This document shows, piece by piece, positions 1-8,054 of a DNA stretch of 64,000 bases. Where the stretch lies: the NCBI GenBank assembly GCA_042408925.1, contig JBHOQO010000096.1, positions 25,961 through 89,960 of the forward strand. The letters are read 5' to 3'. The DNA is from BPIH01 sp042408925 (GTDB taxonomy: Bacteria; Chloroflexota; Limnocylindria; Limnocylindrales; CSP1-4). Below the pieces are notes generated by a model that worked only from the letters and a program-made list of their open reading frames with translations, had not been told where the DNA came from and did no database searches. The position numbers and the translations under genes are program-made. Each line of letters begins with the position of its first letter. The stretch's first letter is position 1.

Positions 1-789
1 CAACCCGAGCGACTCAACGAACGACGCCGGCAGCGATTCGCCGAGGGCGATCCGGCGGAGCGGGTCCATCCCGTACGTCACCGGGTCGATCCGGCTCAGG
101 ACCGCCATCCAGTCGGGGACGCCCCGGAGCGGGAAGAGCGACCCCGAGAGGAAGAACATCGGCATGAGCAGGAAGTTCATGACGATCTGGAAGCCCTGCA
201 TCGTCGTCATCCGCGAGGCGATCGCGACGCCCATCGCCGAGAGGGCGAAGGCGAGGACGAAGAGGGCGACCGCGAGGGCGACGACGGTGCCGGGCCCCAG
301 ATCGACGCCGACGACCGGGGCGAGGACGAGGACAAGGAGCCCCTGGAGCATCGCCTGGGTCGCCCCGCCGAGGGTCTTGCCGACGGCGACCGCGGAGCGG
401 TCGACCGGGGCGACGAGGATCTCCTTGAGGAAGCCGAACTCGCGGTCCCAGACGATCGACATCGCCCCGAAGACGGCGCTGAAGAGGACGGCCATCCCGA
501 CGACGCCCGGGTAGACGAACTCGGTGTAGCCGACCGAACCGACCCCGCCGCCGGTACCCCCGCCCGGGCTGAAGGCGCCGCCGATCGACGAGCCGAGCCC
601 GGCGCCGAAGACGACGAGGAAGAGGAGGGGCTGGGCGAGCGAGCCGACGATCCGGGCCCGGTCCCGCCAGAAGCGAAGGAGGTCACGGTACCAGACGACG
701 GCCACGCCGCGGGCGAAGGCCGCCGTCCGGCCGGAGATCGGGCGCGGGGCCGTCGCCGCCCGCGGTTGGAGCAGCCCGTTCGTCGTCAT
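1..789 (-). CDS. ABC-2 type transporter permease, DrrB-like (3' end beyond window)
   Basis: This is the membrane subunit of an ABC exporter of the daunorubicin-resistance (DrrB) type, which moves hydrophobic compounds or lipids out across the cytoplasmic membrane. The visible 263 codons begin with an ATG (MTTNGLLQPR) that overlaps the stop of the ATPase gene as ATGA. The N-terminal 30 residues are cytoplasmic, then come hydrophobic segments starting near residue 45. The family's cytoplasmic motif is visible as WDREFGFLKEILVAP, followed by GKTLGGATQAMLQG. The late segment FFLSGSLFPLRGVPDWM matches the usual end of the ABC2 membrane domain, so only the last 20 or so residues are missing. Pairing with the adjacent ATPase and PadR regulator supports a regulated efflux pump. 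The substrate is unknown. Confidence 0.9.
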   Translation of the reverse strand, partial: MTTNGLLQPRAATAPRPISGRTAAFARGVAVVWYRDLLRFWRDRARIVGSLAQPLLFLVVFGAGLGSSIGGAFSPGGGTGGGVGSVGYTEFVYPGVVGMAVLFSAVFGAMSIVWDREFGFLKEILVAPVDRSAVAVGKTLGGATQAMLQGLLVLVLAPVVGVDLGPGTVVALAVALFVLAFALSAMGVAIASRMTTMQGFQIVMNFLLMPMFFLSGSLFPLRGVPDWMAVLSRIDPVTYGMDPLRRIALGESLPASFVESLGL

Positions 790-1811
790 CGTCGCCCTCC
801 CCAGGCTCGGTGCATCATCCGCATCCGGTCGGTCGCCCCGGGGGCTTCGTCCCGGATCGCGTGGCCGGTCAGCTTCAAGAAGACGTCGTCGAGGCTCGGG
901 CGGTGGGCGGCGACCGAGACGACGGGGACCGTCAGCTCCCGGACGAGCTTCGGGATGATCGCCGCCCCGTCGGCGACCTCAATCCGGAGGGCGCCGCCGT
1001 CGGCCCGGGCCTCGAGGCCGAAGCGCTCCCGGAGCTGGGCGGCCGCGGCGGCGTCGTCCTCGGTGCGCAGCTCGACGACGTCGCCCCCGACCAGCGACTT
1101 GAGTTCCGCCGGGGTGCCGAGGGCGACGATCCGCCCCCCGTCGATGATCGCAATCCGATCGCACTCCTCGGCCTCGTCCATGTAGTGGGTCGTCATGAAG
1201 AGCGTGACCCCCTCGACGTCCCGGAGCCGGCGGAGGTAGCCCCAGACGTGCCGGCGCGTCTGGGGATCGAGGCCGATCGTCGGTTCGTCGAGGAAGAGGA
1301 CCTCCGGGGTGTGGAGCATGCCGCGGGCGATCTCGAGCCGGCGCCGCATCCCGCCCGAGAACGTCGACACCTGGGCGTCGGCCCGATCGGCGAGCTCGAC
1401 CATCTCGAGGGCCCGCGCGATCCGCTCGCGCCGCTCCCGCCCCGGGACGCCGTAGATGACGGCGTGGAAGAAGAGGTTCTCCCGGGCGGTCAGCTGGGCG
1501 TCGAGGGACGGGTCCTGGAAGACGAGGCCGATCCGGGCCCGGACCGCGTCGGGGTGGCGGTCGACGTCGAAGCCTGCGACCGTCGCCCGGCCGGCCGTCG
1601 GGCGAAGGAGCGTGCAGAGCATGTTGATCGTCGTCGTCTTCCCGGCTCCGTTCGGCCCGAGGAAGCCGAAGATCTCCCCGCGCCGGACGGCGAGGTCGAC
1701 GCCGCGGACGGCCTCGAGGGTGCCGAAGCGGCGGGTGAGGCCGACCGTCTCAATGACGGGGTCGCCGAGGGCCGGGCTGTTTGAAGCGGCAGCGGCCGCC
1801 GGTGCGCTCAC
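786..1811 (-). CDS. ABC transporter ATP-binding protein, DrrA-like
   Basis: This 341-residue protein is the ATPase subunit for the neighbouring DrrB-type permease. Walker A GPNGAGKT lies at residues 52-59, the ABC signature FSGGM at 151-155 followed by RRRLEIA, and Walker B VLFLDEP at 171-177, with TTHYMDEAEE as the switch region. The C-terminal domain of about 100 residues is typical of DrrA/CcmA-type exporters and ends with the family motif PSLDDVFLKLTGH. The start is GTG in a GTGA overlap with the PadR stop; its stop overlaps the permease ATG. Tight coupling of all three genes implies one transcript from the promoter at about 2470. The call is secure at family level; the exported compound cannot be read from the sequence. 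Confidence 0.95.
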   Translation of the reverse strand: MSAPAAAAASNSPALGDPVIETVGLTRRFGTLEAVRGVDLAVRRGEIFGFLGPNGAGKTTTINMLCTLLRPTAGRATVAGFDVDRHPDAVRARIGLVFQDPSLDAQLTARENLFFHAVIYGVPGRERRERIARALEMVELADRADAQVSTFSGGMRRRLEIARGMLHTPEVLFLDEPTIGLDPQTRRHVWGYLRRLRDVEGVTLFMTTHYMDEAEECDRIAIIDGGRIVALGTPAELKSLVGGDVVELRTEDDAAAAAQLRERFGLEARADGGALRIEVADGAAIIPKLVRELTVPVVSVAAHRPSLDDVFLKLTGHAIRDEAPGATDRMRMMHRAWGGRR

Positions 1812-2404
1812 GGCCGGGCCTCCGGCGTGTCACCGGGCTCGCGCGTGCCGGACGCCTCCGGCGCCGCGTTGCCCCCGCCCACCCCGGCGTCGTCCTCGGC
1901 GAGGATCCGGTAGAGCTGGCGGCGGGCGTCACGGAGGAGCGCCTCGGCTCGCGAGCGCGCCCCCGCCGAGCCGACCCGTTCGACCTGGACGGCGGCTGCC
2001 ACGAGCTGGGCGGCAAGGACCCGGAGCTCCTCGGCGCCCGGCTCGCCGCGGGCTGCGAAAAACCGTTCGGCGTGCGTCGTCCGGACGGCTTCGGCGGCCC
2101 GCCGTCCCTCGTCGGTGAGGGCATACGTCCGTCGACCCTCTCGCTCTTCGCTCCGGACGAGCCCCTCGTCCTCGAGCTGCTGGAGGGTCGGGTAGATGGA
2201 GCCGGCGCTCGGCCGCCAAACGCCGCCGCTCCTGGCTTCGAGGTCCTGGATGATCTGATAGCCGTGCTTCGGACCGTCGATCAGGGACCGGAGGACCGCC
2301 ACCCGGACGATCCCCCGCTTGACGGCGGGGCCGCTCCCGAACGGCCCGAAGGCGGCTCGCATGGCATGGCGCCAGAACGGCCACGCGGGACTGTGGTGAT
2401 CCAT
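1808..2404 (-). CDS. PadR-family transcriptional regulator
   Basis: The 198-residue product has the PadR winged-helix signature: VLRSLIDGPKHGYQIIQDLE, then SAGSIYPTLQQLEDEGLV and a wing ending RRTYALTDEGR, within about residues 30-105. The C-terminal part (about 105-198) is helical and probably dimerises. PadR proteins repress adjacent efflux genes and release DNA on binding the toxic ligand. This one is first in a three-gene operon with a DrrAB-type exporter, so autoregulation and substrate-induced efflux are likely. I chose the ATG at 2404 because AGGAG sits five bases upstream. A GTG at 2410 is in frame but lies inside that ribosome binding site. A matching promoter with a palindrome over its -10 box lies just upstream. 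Confidence 0.93.
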   Translation of the reverse strand: MDHHSPAWPFWRHAMRAAFGPFGSGPAVKRGIVRVAVLRSLIDGPKHGYQIIQDLEARSGGVWRPSAGSIYPTLQQLEDEGLVRSEEREGRRTYALTDEGRRAAEAVRTTHAERFFAARGEPGAEELRVLAAQLVAAAVQVERVGSAGARSRAEALLRDARRQLYRILAEDDAGVGGGNAAPEASGTREPGDTPEARP

Positions 2405-2452
2405 CGGCACTCCTCGCTGCTCGTGAAGCGACCAGCCCTTCGGCGTGCCAAC

Positions 2453-2481
2453 ACGATATATCGCGATGATCGGGACGTCAA
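2453..2481 (-). promoter_or_regulatory. Promoter and candidate PadR operator for the efflux operon
   Basis: On the minus strand TTGACG (2481-2476) and TATCGT (2458-2453) are separated by exactly 17 bases, a good sigma-70 arrangement. The 10-bp perfect palindrome CGATATATCG (2454-2463) covers the -10 region, which is where an autoregulating PadR protein would be expected to bind. Seen directly: the boxes and palindrome. Inferred: their function. Confidence 0.55.
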
Positions 2482-2575
2482 GGGCTAGCGGTCGGCGGGG
2501 ACGAGGTCGACCGCAGCCCGGCCGGCACGGCGGCGCAGCCGAACGGCTCCTCGACGCGCCGAGGGCCGGCGCGGT

Positions 2576-2902
2576 CTAGCTCGAGGGCCCGAGGGACGAC
2601 GGTCGCCGGGCCTGGCGTCGGATCCGCCAGGCGGCACGCTCGGCGGCGGCGGTTGCGGCGGCGGTCCCGACGGCGACGCCGAGATCGAACGGCAGGGCGA
2701 CCTCGAACCCGAAGAGGCCGACCGTGGGCCCGACCGACAGGCCAAGGCGGTGCCCGACGAGGTAGAGGGCGAGGAACGAAGCGGCGATCGGCGGGATGGC
2801 AGCGACCCGGGACGGAGGCCCGACGACGCGCCAGGCGGCGACCCCCGAGGCGACGGAAACGACGGAGAAGAAGCCGACGAGGGCGTAGGCGTTGGCAGGC
2901 AT
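2576..2902 (-). CDS. Small hypothetical membrane protein
   Basis: I do not recognise this 108-residue protein. It starts MPANAYALVG and contains three hydrophobic stretches at roughly residues 5-25, 33-52 and 60-88. The C-terminal tail is basic (WRIRRQARR), which suggests a small integral membrane protein with a cytoplasmic tail. It stands alone, separated from the PadR operon by 170 bp and divergent from the HTH gene at 2999. No clear ribosome binding site precedes the ATG, so translation may be leaderless or the start may differ. Hydrophobic periodicity and codon use typical of its neighbours argue that it is real. Confidence 0.55.
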   Translation of the reverse strand: MPANAYALVGFFSVVSVASGVAAWRVVGPPSRVAAIPPIAASFLALYLVGHRLGLSVGPTVGLFGFEVALPFDLGVAVGTAAATAAAERAAWRIRRQARRPSSLGPSS

Positions 2903-2998
2903 GCCGCTAGGCTATCGCAGCGTCCGCGCGGCAGGCTCGGCCCTCGGCGCCGATCCTGGGTAATCGGGTGGTGAGCAGCGCCCGTCATCCTGCCGCCC

Positions 2999-3652
2999 AT
3001 GCCGAAACGCCCCGCCGTCGTTGAGCGAGGTCGAACTCGCGGCCACGAGACGCTGCGGCTCGTCGCCCGTGAGTTGCGGTTTGCCCGACTCGACCGCGGC
3101 CTGACCCAGGAAGCGCTGGCTGACGCCCTCGGGATCGACCGCTCGACCGTCAGCCGGATCGAGCACGGTCGGGTCGAGGACCTCTCCATCGTGGCCGCGA
3201 CGCAGCTGCTGGCCGCCGTCGGCCTGGAGCTGTCGATCCGCGCCTACCCGGCCGGCCCGCCGCTTCGTGACGCCGCGCACGCCAACCTGCTCCGGCGGTT
3301 TCGGGCACGCCTCCACCGCTCCCTCGGCTGGGCGACCGAGGTCCCGCTGCCGATCCCCGGCGATCTTCGTGCCTGGGACGCGCTCGTCAGCGGCCAGGGT
3401 TGGCGCTGCGGAGTCGAGGCCGAGACCGGACCGCGCGACGGACAGGCGCTCGAACGCCGAATCGCCCTGAAGCAGCGCGACGGAGGCGTCGACTACGTCG
3501 TCCTGCTCCTCCTCGAGGGCCGCCGCAACCGAACCTTCGTGCGGGAATACGCCGACGTCCTACAGGCCCGGTTCCCGGTCCCCGGGAGGCGCGCCCTCGA
3601 GCTCCTCGGTGCCGGCGTTGCCCCGGGCGGGAACGCGGTGATCCTCCTCTGA
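2999..3652 (+). CDS. XRE-family HTH protein with an uncharacterised C-terminal domain
   Basis: The 217-residue product has an N-terminal XRE/Cro-type helix-turn-helix at about residues 22-80: ELRFARLDRGLTQEALADAL then GIDRSTVSRIEHGRV. The remaining 135 residues are not a known ligand domain to me. They contain an acidic/basic pattern, GVEAETGP then ALERRIALKQRDG and YVVLLLLEG, that resembles the core of a PD-(D/E)XK nuclease-like fold, though this is only a visual impression. The gene is monocistronic and ends at a long repeat-rich convergent junction with rpoD. It could be a DNA-binding regulator or the antitoxin-like half of a lost pair; no toxin partner is adjacent. Confidence 0.8.
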   Translation: MPKRPAVVERGRTRGHETLRLVARELRFARLDRGLTQEALADALGIDRSTVSRIEHGRVEDLSIVAATQLLAAVGLELSIRAYPAGPPLRDAAHANLLRRFRARLHRSLGWATEVPLPIPGDLRAWDALVSGQGWRCGVEAETGPRDGQALERRIALKQRDGGVDYVVLLLLEGRRNRTFVREYADVLQARFPVPGRRALELLGAGVAPGGNAVILL

Positions 3653-4178
3653 GCGAGGCCGGCCCGGACATGACCCCCATCCGAGGAGAGGACGACCGCA
3701 GAGGGGCAGGAGCCGGAACCGGCGGACGGCTCGCGGAGAGCGCGGAGCCGAACGGCCTCGCCCGCGGGTCGAGCCCGGGGCGGCCGCGTGCACCCGGTGC
3801 ACATTCTGACGGCCGCTACCGCCGCCCGGGCGGCTGGCATGCTGATTCTGTGAACCTGGTGCACGCCGTCGGCCGGTCGGGGGAGACCGGACCGGCCGGC
3901 TGCTGAGGACGTGCACGGGACGCACGCCGTCGACCCGGGAGGTGCCCCTCGGCCCCGGAATGTGCACCCCACGCACGCCGCCGCCGGCAACGTGCACCGG
4001 GTGCACGGAACCGACAGGGGCGCGACCGGCGGGACTGGCCGGACCGTGCCGCCGCGCCGGCAACGTGCACCGGGTGCACGGTACCGACAGGGTCGTCCAC
4101 CGGGGCCGGGCGCGGGCCGCCTCGTCCGGGCGCGCACCGCCTCGTCCGGGCGCGCACCGCCTCGTCCGGGCGCGGGCC
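3653..4178. other. 526-bp convergent intergenic region carrying repeats, no gene
   Basis: This stretch lies between two gene ends (HTH gene forward, rpoD reverse), so it should contain no promoter for either. I see no credible coding region in it. It holds the cluster of GTGCAC palindromes and the 20-bp tandem array described separately. Confidence 0.7.
3788..4079. repeat. Cluster of six GTGCAC-type palindromic repeats
   Basis: Six 15-bp elements occur at 3788-3802, 3850-3864, 3911-3925, 3962-3976, 3992-4006 and 4065-4079. The ideal form is GTGCACC-S-GGTGCAC, a perfect 7-bp inverted repeat about one base. The copies at 3788, 3992 and 4065 are perfect. The copy at 3850 (GTGAACC/GGTGCAC) has one arm mismatch, and those at 3911 and 3962 have ACGCAC as the right half. 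The last two share longer flanks, GCCGGCAAC before and GG[A/T]ACCGACAGGG after, so they arose by duplication. The location between two 3' ends argues for REP-like elements or a structural binding site rather than a promoter operator. Confidence 0.75.
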
Positions 4179-4180
4179 CT
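4101..4180. repeat. 20-bp tandem repeat, four copies, abutting the rpoD stop codon
   Basis: Four head-to-tail units of 20 bp span 4101-4180. The inner two (4121-4140 and 4141-4160) are identical: CTCGTCCGGGCGCGCACCGC. The outer units vary at a few bases. The last unit runs into the rpoD stop codon (TAG read from 4181 to 4179). Such a minisatellite would be length-variable by slippage, with no effect on the protein except at its stop. Confidence 0.85.
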
Positions 4181-5906
4181 ACTCCAGGTAGTCCTTCAGC
4201 TTCCGCGATCGACTCGGGTGGCGGAGCTTTCGGAGCGCCTTCGCCTCGATCTGGCGGATCCGCTCCCGCGTCACGTTGAACTCCTTGCCCACCTCCTCGA
4301 GGGTCCGGGCCCGCCCGTCTTCGAGGCCGAACCGGAGCTGCAGGACCCGCCGCTCCCGACCGGTGAGCGAACCCAGGACAGCCTCGACCTGCTCGCGGAG
4401 GAGTTGGCGCGAGGCCGCGTCGGCAGGCGCCACCGCCCCGCGATCCTCGATGAAGTCGCCGAGGTGGGAGTCCTCCTCCTCGCCGACCGGAGCCTCGAGC
4501 GAGACCGGCTCCTGGCTCACCTTCATGATCTCCCGGACCCGCTCGGGCCCGACCGGCTGCTCCTGACCCCGCGACATCGCCTCGGCGATCTCCTCGAGCG
4601 TGGGCTCCCGCCCCAGATCCTGGAGAAGCTGGCGGGAGACCCGCATGAGGCGGTTGATCGTCTCGACCATGTGGACCGGGATCCGGATCGTCCGAGCCTG
4701 GTCGGCGATCGCCCGGGTGATCGCCTGCCGGATCCACCAGGTCGCGTACGTCGAGAACTTGTAGCCCTTTTCGTACTCGAACTTCTCGACCGCCCGGATG
4801 AGCCCGATGTTCCCCTCCTGGATGAGGTCGAGGAAGCTCATCCCCCGGCCGATGTACTTCTTCGCGATCGAGACGACGAGCCGCAGGTTCGCGGCCGTGA
4901 GCTGCTCACGGGCCTCTCGCCCGAGGCGGACGACCTCGCCCTTCCGGTGGAGGAGCTTCGTGCCCGCCGGGACCGACGGGTCGTAGCCCATCCGTCGGAG
5001 GAGCTCGGCGTCGTGGCCGGCCCGGATCCAGCGTTCGAGGGCCGGGTAGGCGACGGCCTCCCGGGTCCAGTCGTAGATCGCCCGGAGGCTCGGGTTGTCC
5101 CGGGACTCGACGTCGCCGCTGTGGACGGCCTGGTACGCCCAATCGAGGAGCGGCAGGAACGTCTCCGCGGACGGGGCGGCGACGTAGGCGGCGAGGAGTC
5201 GCCGGGCCTGCCGGAGGTGGGCCCGGGTCGGCTCGTGGCTCGTCGCCCGGACCGCCCGCTGGAGGTGGACGTCGGGCGGCGGACCGAAGAGCTCCCTCGC
5301 CTCCGGTGCCGCAAGGGCGGCCCGAACGATCCGGTGGGCGTCCTCGGCGAAGGGCAGTCGGTACTGCTCGCGGGTCGCCCGGGTCGCCGCCTCGGTCCGG
5401 TGGAGCGTCCATTCGTGGAGGCTGACGAGCGCCTTCCACGGCGCCTCGGCCATCTGCTCACCGAGCTCGATCGCCTTGGCGAGGACGACCTCCTCCTCGG
5501 CCGTCAGGAGCGGAACCTTCCCGATCTCCTTGAGATACATCCGGACCGGGTCGTCGATCCCGACGACGTCGGCCTCGAGGTCCTCGAGCTCCTCGGGGCT
5601 CGGCTCCTCGAGGGTGACCGCATCGAGGTCGCCGGGTCCCTCGTCCGCCTCGTCGTACCCTCCGTCCACGTCGGCTTCGATGGCCGCGGCGACGACGGCG
5701 TCGGGGACCTCGGCGAGCGGCTCGGTTCCGAGCTCGGGATCGAGCTCCCCCTCGAGCTCGCCCGGGGCCGGCTCGTCCCGGTCGGCCGCTCCTCCCCCGC
5801 GCCGCCGCCGCGACGCCGCCAGGCGCGCCTCCGCCAGCTCGGTCGCCGACGGTCGCGGCCGTCGGAGCAGCCCCTCGACGAGCCGCCGATCGAGCGGGTC
5901 GGACAT
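4179..5906 (-). CDS. rpoD: RNA polymerase primary sigma factor RpoD/SigA
   Basis: This is the housekeeping sigma factor that directs RNA polymerase to -35/-10 promoters. The 575-residue product has region 1.2 at about 118-152 (DDPVRMYLKEIGKVPLLTAEEE) and region 2 at about 331-405 (LRLVVSIAKKYIGRGMSFLD, then LIQEGNIGLIRAVEKF, then YATWWIRQAI). Region 3 includes IRIPVHMVETINRL, and region 4 ends in an HTH with LEEVGKEFNVTRERIRQIE. A non-conserved insert of about 180 residues separates regions 1.2 and 2.1, as in RpoD of many phyla but unlike short SigA proteins. The N-terminus is acidic. I chose the ATG at 5906 (MSDPLDRRLV) because GAGG precedes it and upstream in-frame sequence is untypical. 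It lies 79 bp after dnaG, the classic dnaG-rpoD order. Confidence 0.97.
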   Translation of the reverse strand: MSDPLDRRLVEGLLRRPRPSATELAEARLAASRRRRGGGAADRDEPAPGELEGELDPELGTEPLAEVPDAVVAAAIEADVDGGYDEADEGPGDLDAVTLEEPSPEELEDLEADVVGIDDPVRMYLKEIGKVPLLTAEEEVVLAKAIELGEQMAEAPWKALVSLHEWTLHRTEAATRATREQYRLPFAEDAHRIVRAALAAPEARELFGPPPDVHLQRAVRATSHEPTRAHLRQARRLLAAYVAAPSAETFLPLLDWAYQAVHSGDVESRDNPSLRAIYDWTREAVAYPALERWIRAGHDAELLRRMGYDPSVPAGTKLLHRKGEVVRLGREAREQLTAANLRLVVSIAKKYIGRGMSFLDLIQEGNIGLIRAVEKFEYEKGYKFSTYATWWIRQAITRAIADQARTIRIPVHMVETINRLMRVSRQLLQDLGREPTLEEIAEAMSRGQEQPVGPERVREIMKVSQEPVSLEAPVGEEEDSHLGDFIEDRGAVAPADAASRQLLREQVEAVLGSLTGRERRVLQLRFGLEDGRARTLEEVGKEFNVTRERIRQIEAKALRKLRHPSRSRKLKDYLE

Positions 5907-5985
5907 CGTCAGCCTCGGACGCTCCGCGGATCCCGGCCCGCGAGCCCCCGGCACTTCGGTCGCCCGGCCGCCACGGCGCTCCTCC

Positions 5986-7995
5986 CTACGGCACCGCGGC
6001 CGCCGGGCGACGAGCGGGGTCCGGGCTCCGCCGGGCCAGGAGGCGGGCCTGCTCACGGCGGCGGTGGAGCGAGCGCCAGGCCTCGTGGATCTGGCGCTCC
6101 TGGGCGAGGAGCTCGGTCATCGCCGCCCGGTCGCCGCGGCGCTCCGCCTCGGCCTGGGCAGCCCGGTTGTACTCGCTCCGCTCGGCGAGCGCCTCGGCCT
6201 CGAGGTTGAGGACGAGGTTCTCCAGTTCGTAGACCTGACGCTCGGGGGACAGGAGCCGCGGATCGGGTCCCTCGATGGCGAGGACGGCCGTGGCGAGGGC
6301 TCGAACCTCCGGCTCGAGCGCGGCCCGCAGCCGCTCGAGGTCGAAGGCCCCGGGGACCCCGGCGTCGTCCGGTGCCCGCATCTCGACGATCGCCCGGTAG
6401 AGCTCCCGAGCGAGGGTCGACGGCAGCTGGTCGGGGCCGAGCTCCTCGACGGCCCGGAGCTGGAGCTCGGGGACGAGGAGCAGGAGGCGGAGGAGCTCGA
6501 CCTCGCTCGGACTGACCGCCCGGACGACCTCGCGCGGGTGGAGCTCCTCCGACGCCGCCCGGACCGCCTCGAGGGTCAGCCGGATCCCGCCGTGGTCGGT
6601 GTCCCCGGCCGCCCGCCCGATCGCGGTCCGGCTCCGGAGCGCCTCCCGGAGGACGTCGACGTCGGTCGCCGCGCGGCGGGCGAGGTGGAGGAGCGCCCCG
6701 TCGCGGACCGTCGGGTCGGCGACCCGCCGCAGGACCGGCAGGACCGCGTCGACGAGCCGCCGTCGGCCGTCGGCCGTCCGGACGTCGACCCGGGCGGCGT
6801 GGACGTCGACGAGGTACTCGAGGATGCCGACCGGCGCCGCGACGGCCGCCGCCCAGATCTCCGGCGAGTCGCGGATGACCTCGTCCGGATCCCGGCCCTC
6901 GGGCAGCCGAACGACGCCGACGTCGGTGAGCCCGAACTCCGCCCCCGCCGTCTGGACCTCCGAGATCAGGGCGGTCAGCTCGCTGACCCCGAAGGCGCCG
7001 GCGCTCTGGCCGGCCGGATCGACGTCGTAGGCGAGGGCGACCCGCCGGGCATAGCGGCCGAGGATCGCGACCTGGCCGGGGGTGAGGGCCGTCCCGAGGG
7101 AGGCGACGACGTTCTCGAAGCCGGCCTGGTGGGCCATGAGGGCGTCGGTATAGCCCTCGACGAGGACGGCCTGGCCGCTCCGCCGGATCGCCGCCTTCGC
7201 CCGGTCGATGAGATAGAGGGTTCGGCTCTTGTCGAAGAGCGGCGTCGCCGGCGAGTTCAGGTACTTGGGCCCGACGTCCCGCCGACCCGCCTCGCCGCGC
7301 CCGCCCTCACCGGTGCCCGAGCCGGACCCGGGCTCCGACCCCTCGAGGATCCGACCCCCGAGCCCGGTCGGCGCGCCGGACGCGTCCCGGATCGGGAAGA
7401 TGATCCGGGACCGGAAGCGGTCGTAGGCGCCCCGACCGCCGGGCCGCGGCACGGTCAGCCCCGCGGCGGCGAGCTCCTCGGGGGTGATCCCGCGCCGCCG
7501 CCCGAGCTCCCGGCTCAGCGTGTCCCAACCGGCCGGCGCCCAGCCAAGCTGGAAGCGCTCGATCGTCGCGTCGCTGAAGCCCCGGCGACGGAGATAGTCG
7601 AGGGCGGGCTGGCCGACCCGATGACCGGTGAGGACGGCGTGGTAGAAGGCGATCGCCGTCTCGAGGACCTCCCGAAGGCGCGCCCGCCGCCCGTCGTCCC
7701 GGCTCGGGCGCTCGTCCAGCTCGACCCCGGCCCGGGCCGCCAGCCGCCTGAGCGCCTCCGGAAAGCCGACCCCGTCCCGCTCCATCACGAAGCTGAAGAC
7801 GTCACCGCCCTTCCCGCAGCCGAAGCACTTGTACGTGCCGCGAGCCGGGGTGACGACGAAGCTCGGCGTCTTCTCGGCGTGGAACGGACAAAGCCCCTTG
7901 AACGTCGTCCCGGCCTTTCGGAGCGCGACGGTCTCGCCGACGACGTCGACGATGGAGAGTCTGCTCTTGATCTCGGCCGCTGCGCCGACCGCCAA
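5986..7995 (-). CDS. dnaG: DNA primase DnaG
   Basis: DnaG makes the RNA primers for replication and is recruited by the DnaB helicase. The 669-residue product begins with the N-terminal CHC2 zinc domain (Cys36, His39, Cys57, Cys60 in LCPFHAEKTPSF and YKCFGCGKGGD). The TOPRIM catalytic core has EGYTD at 280-284 and the metal-binding DVDPAGQSA from 324. A Gly/Ser/Glu-rich insert lies at about 219-241 before the core. The C-terminal 200 residues match the helicase-binding region in position. The start is a TTG at 7995, preceded by GGGAGG at five bases' spacing, giving MAVGAAAEIKSRLSIVD; no ATG or GTG fits as well. The frame stays open further upstream only because of high GC. Confidence 0.97.
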   Translation of the reverse strand: MAVGAAAEIKSRLSIVDVVGETVALRKAGTTFKGLCPFHAEKTPSFVVTPARGTYKCFGCGKGGDVFSFVMERDGVGFPEALRRLAARAGVELDERPSRDDGRRARLREVLETAIAFYHAVLTGHRVGQPALDYLRRRGFSDATIERFQLGWAPAGWDTLSRELGRRRGITPEELAAAGLTVPRPGGRGAYDRFRSRIIFPIRDASGAPTGLGGRILEGSEPGSGSGTGEGGRGEAGRRDVGPKYLNSPATPLFDKSRTLYLIDRAKAAIRRSGQAVLVEGYTDALMAHQAGFENVVASLGTALTPGQVAILGRYARRVALAYDVDPAGQSAGAFGVSELTALISEVQTAGAEFGLTDVGVVRLPEGRDPDEVIRDSPEIWAAAVAAPVGILEYLVDVHAARVDVRTADGRRRLVDAVLPVLRRVADPTVRDGALLHLARRAATDVDVLREALRSRTAIGRAAGDTDHGGIRLTLEAVRAASEELHPREVVRAVSPSEVELLRLLLLVPELQLRAVEELGPDQLPSTLARELYRAIVEMRAPDDAGVPGAFDLERLRAALEPEVRALATAVLAIEGPDPRLLSPERQVYELENLVLNLEAEALAERSEYNRAAQAEAERRGDRAAMTELLAQERQIHEAWRSLHRRREQARLLARRSPDPARRPAAAVP

Positions 7996-8054
7996 TCGGA
8001 CCTCCCGACGCGCCCCCGCGTCCGACCGTTGCGCACCCGCCGGACACGACTGTG

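Noticed and set aside
3788..4180. CRISPR array
   Set aside because: The repeats are short palindromes with irregular spacing of 30 to 73 bp, or direct tandem copies without spacers. No cas genes are present.
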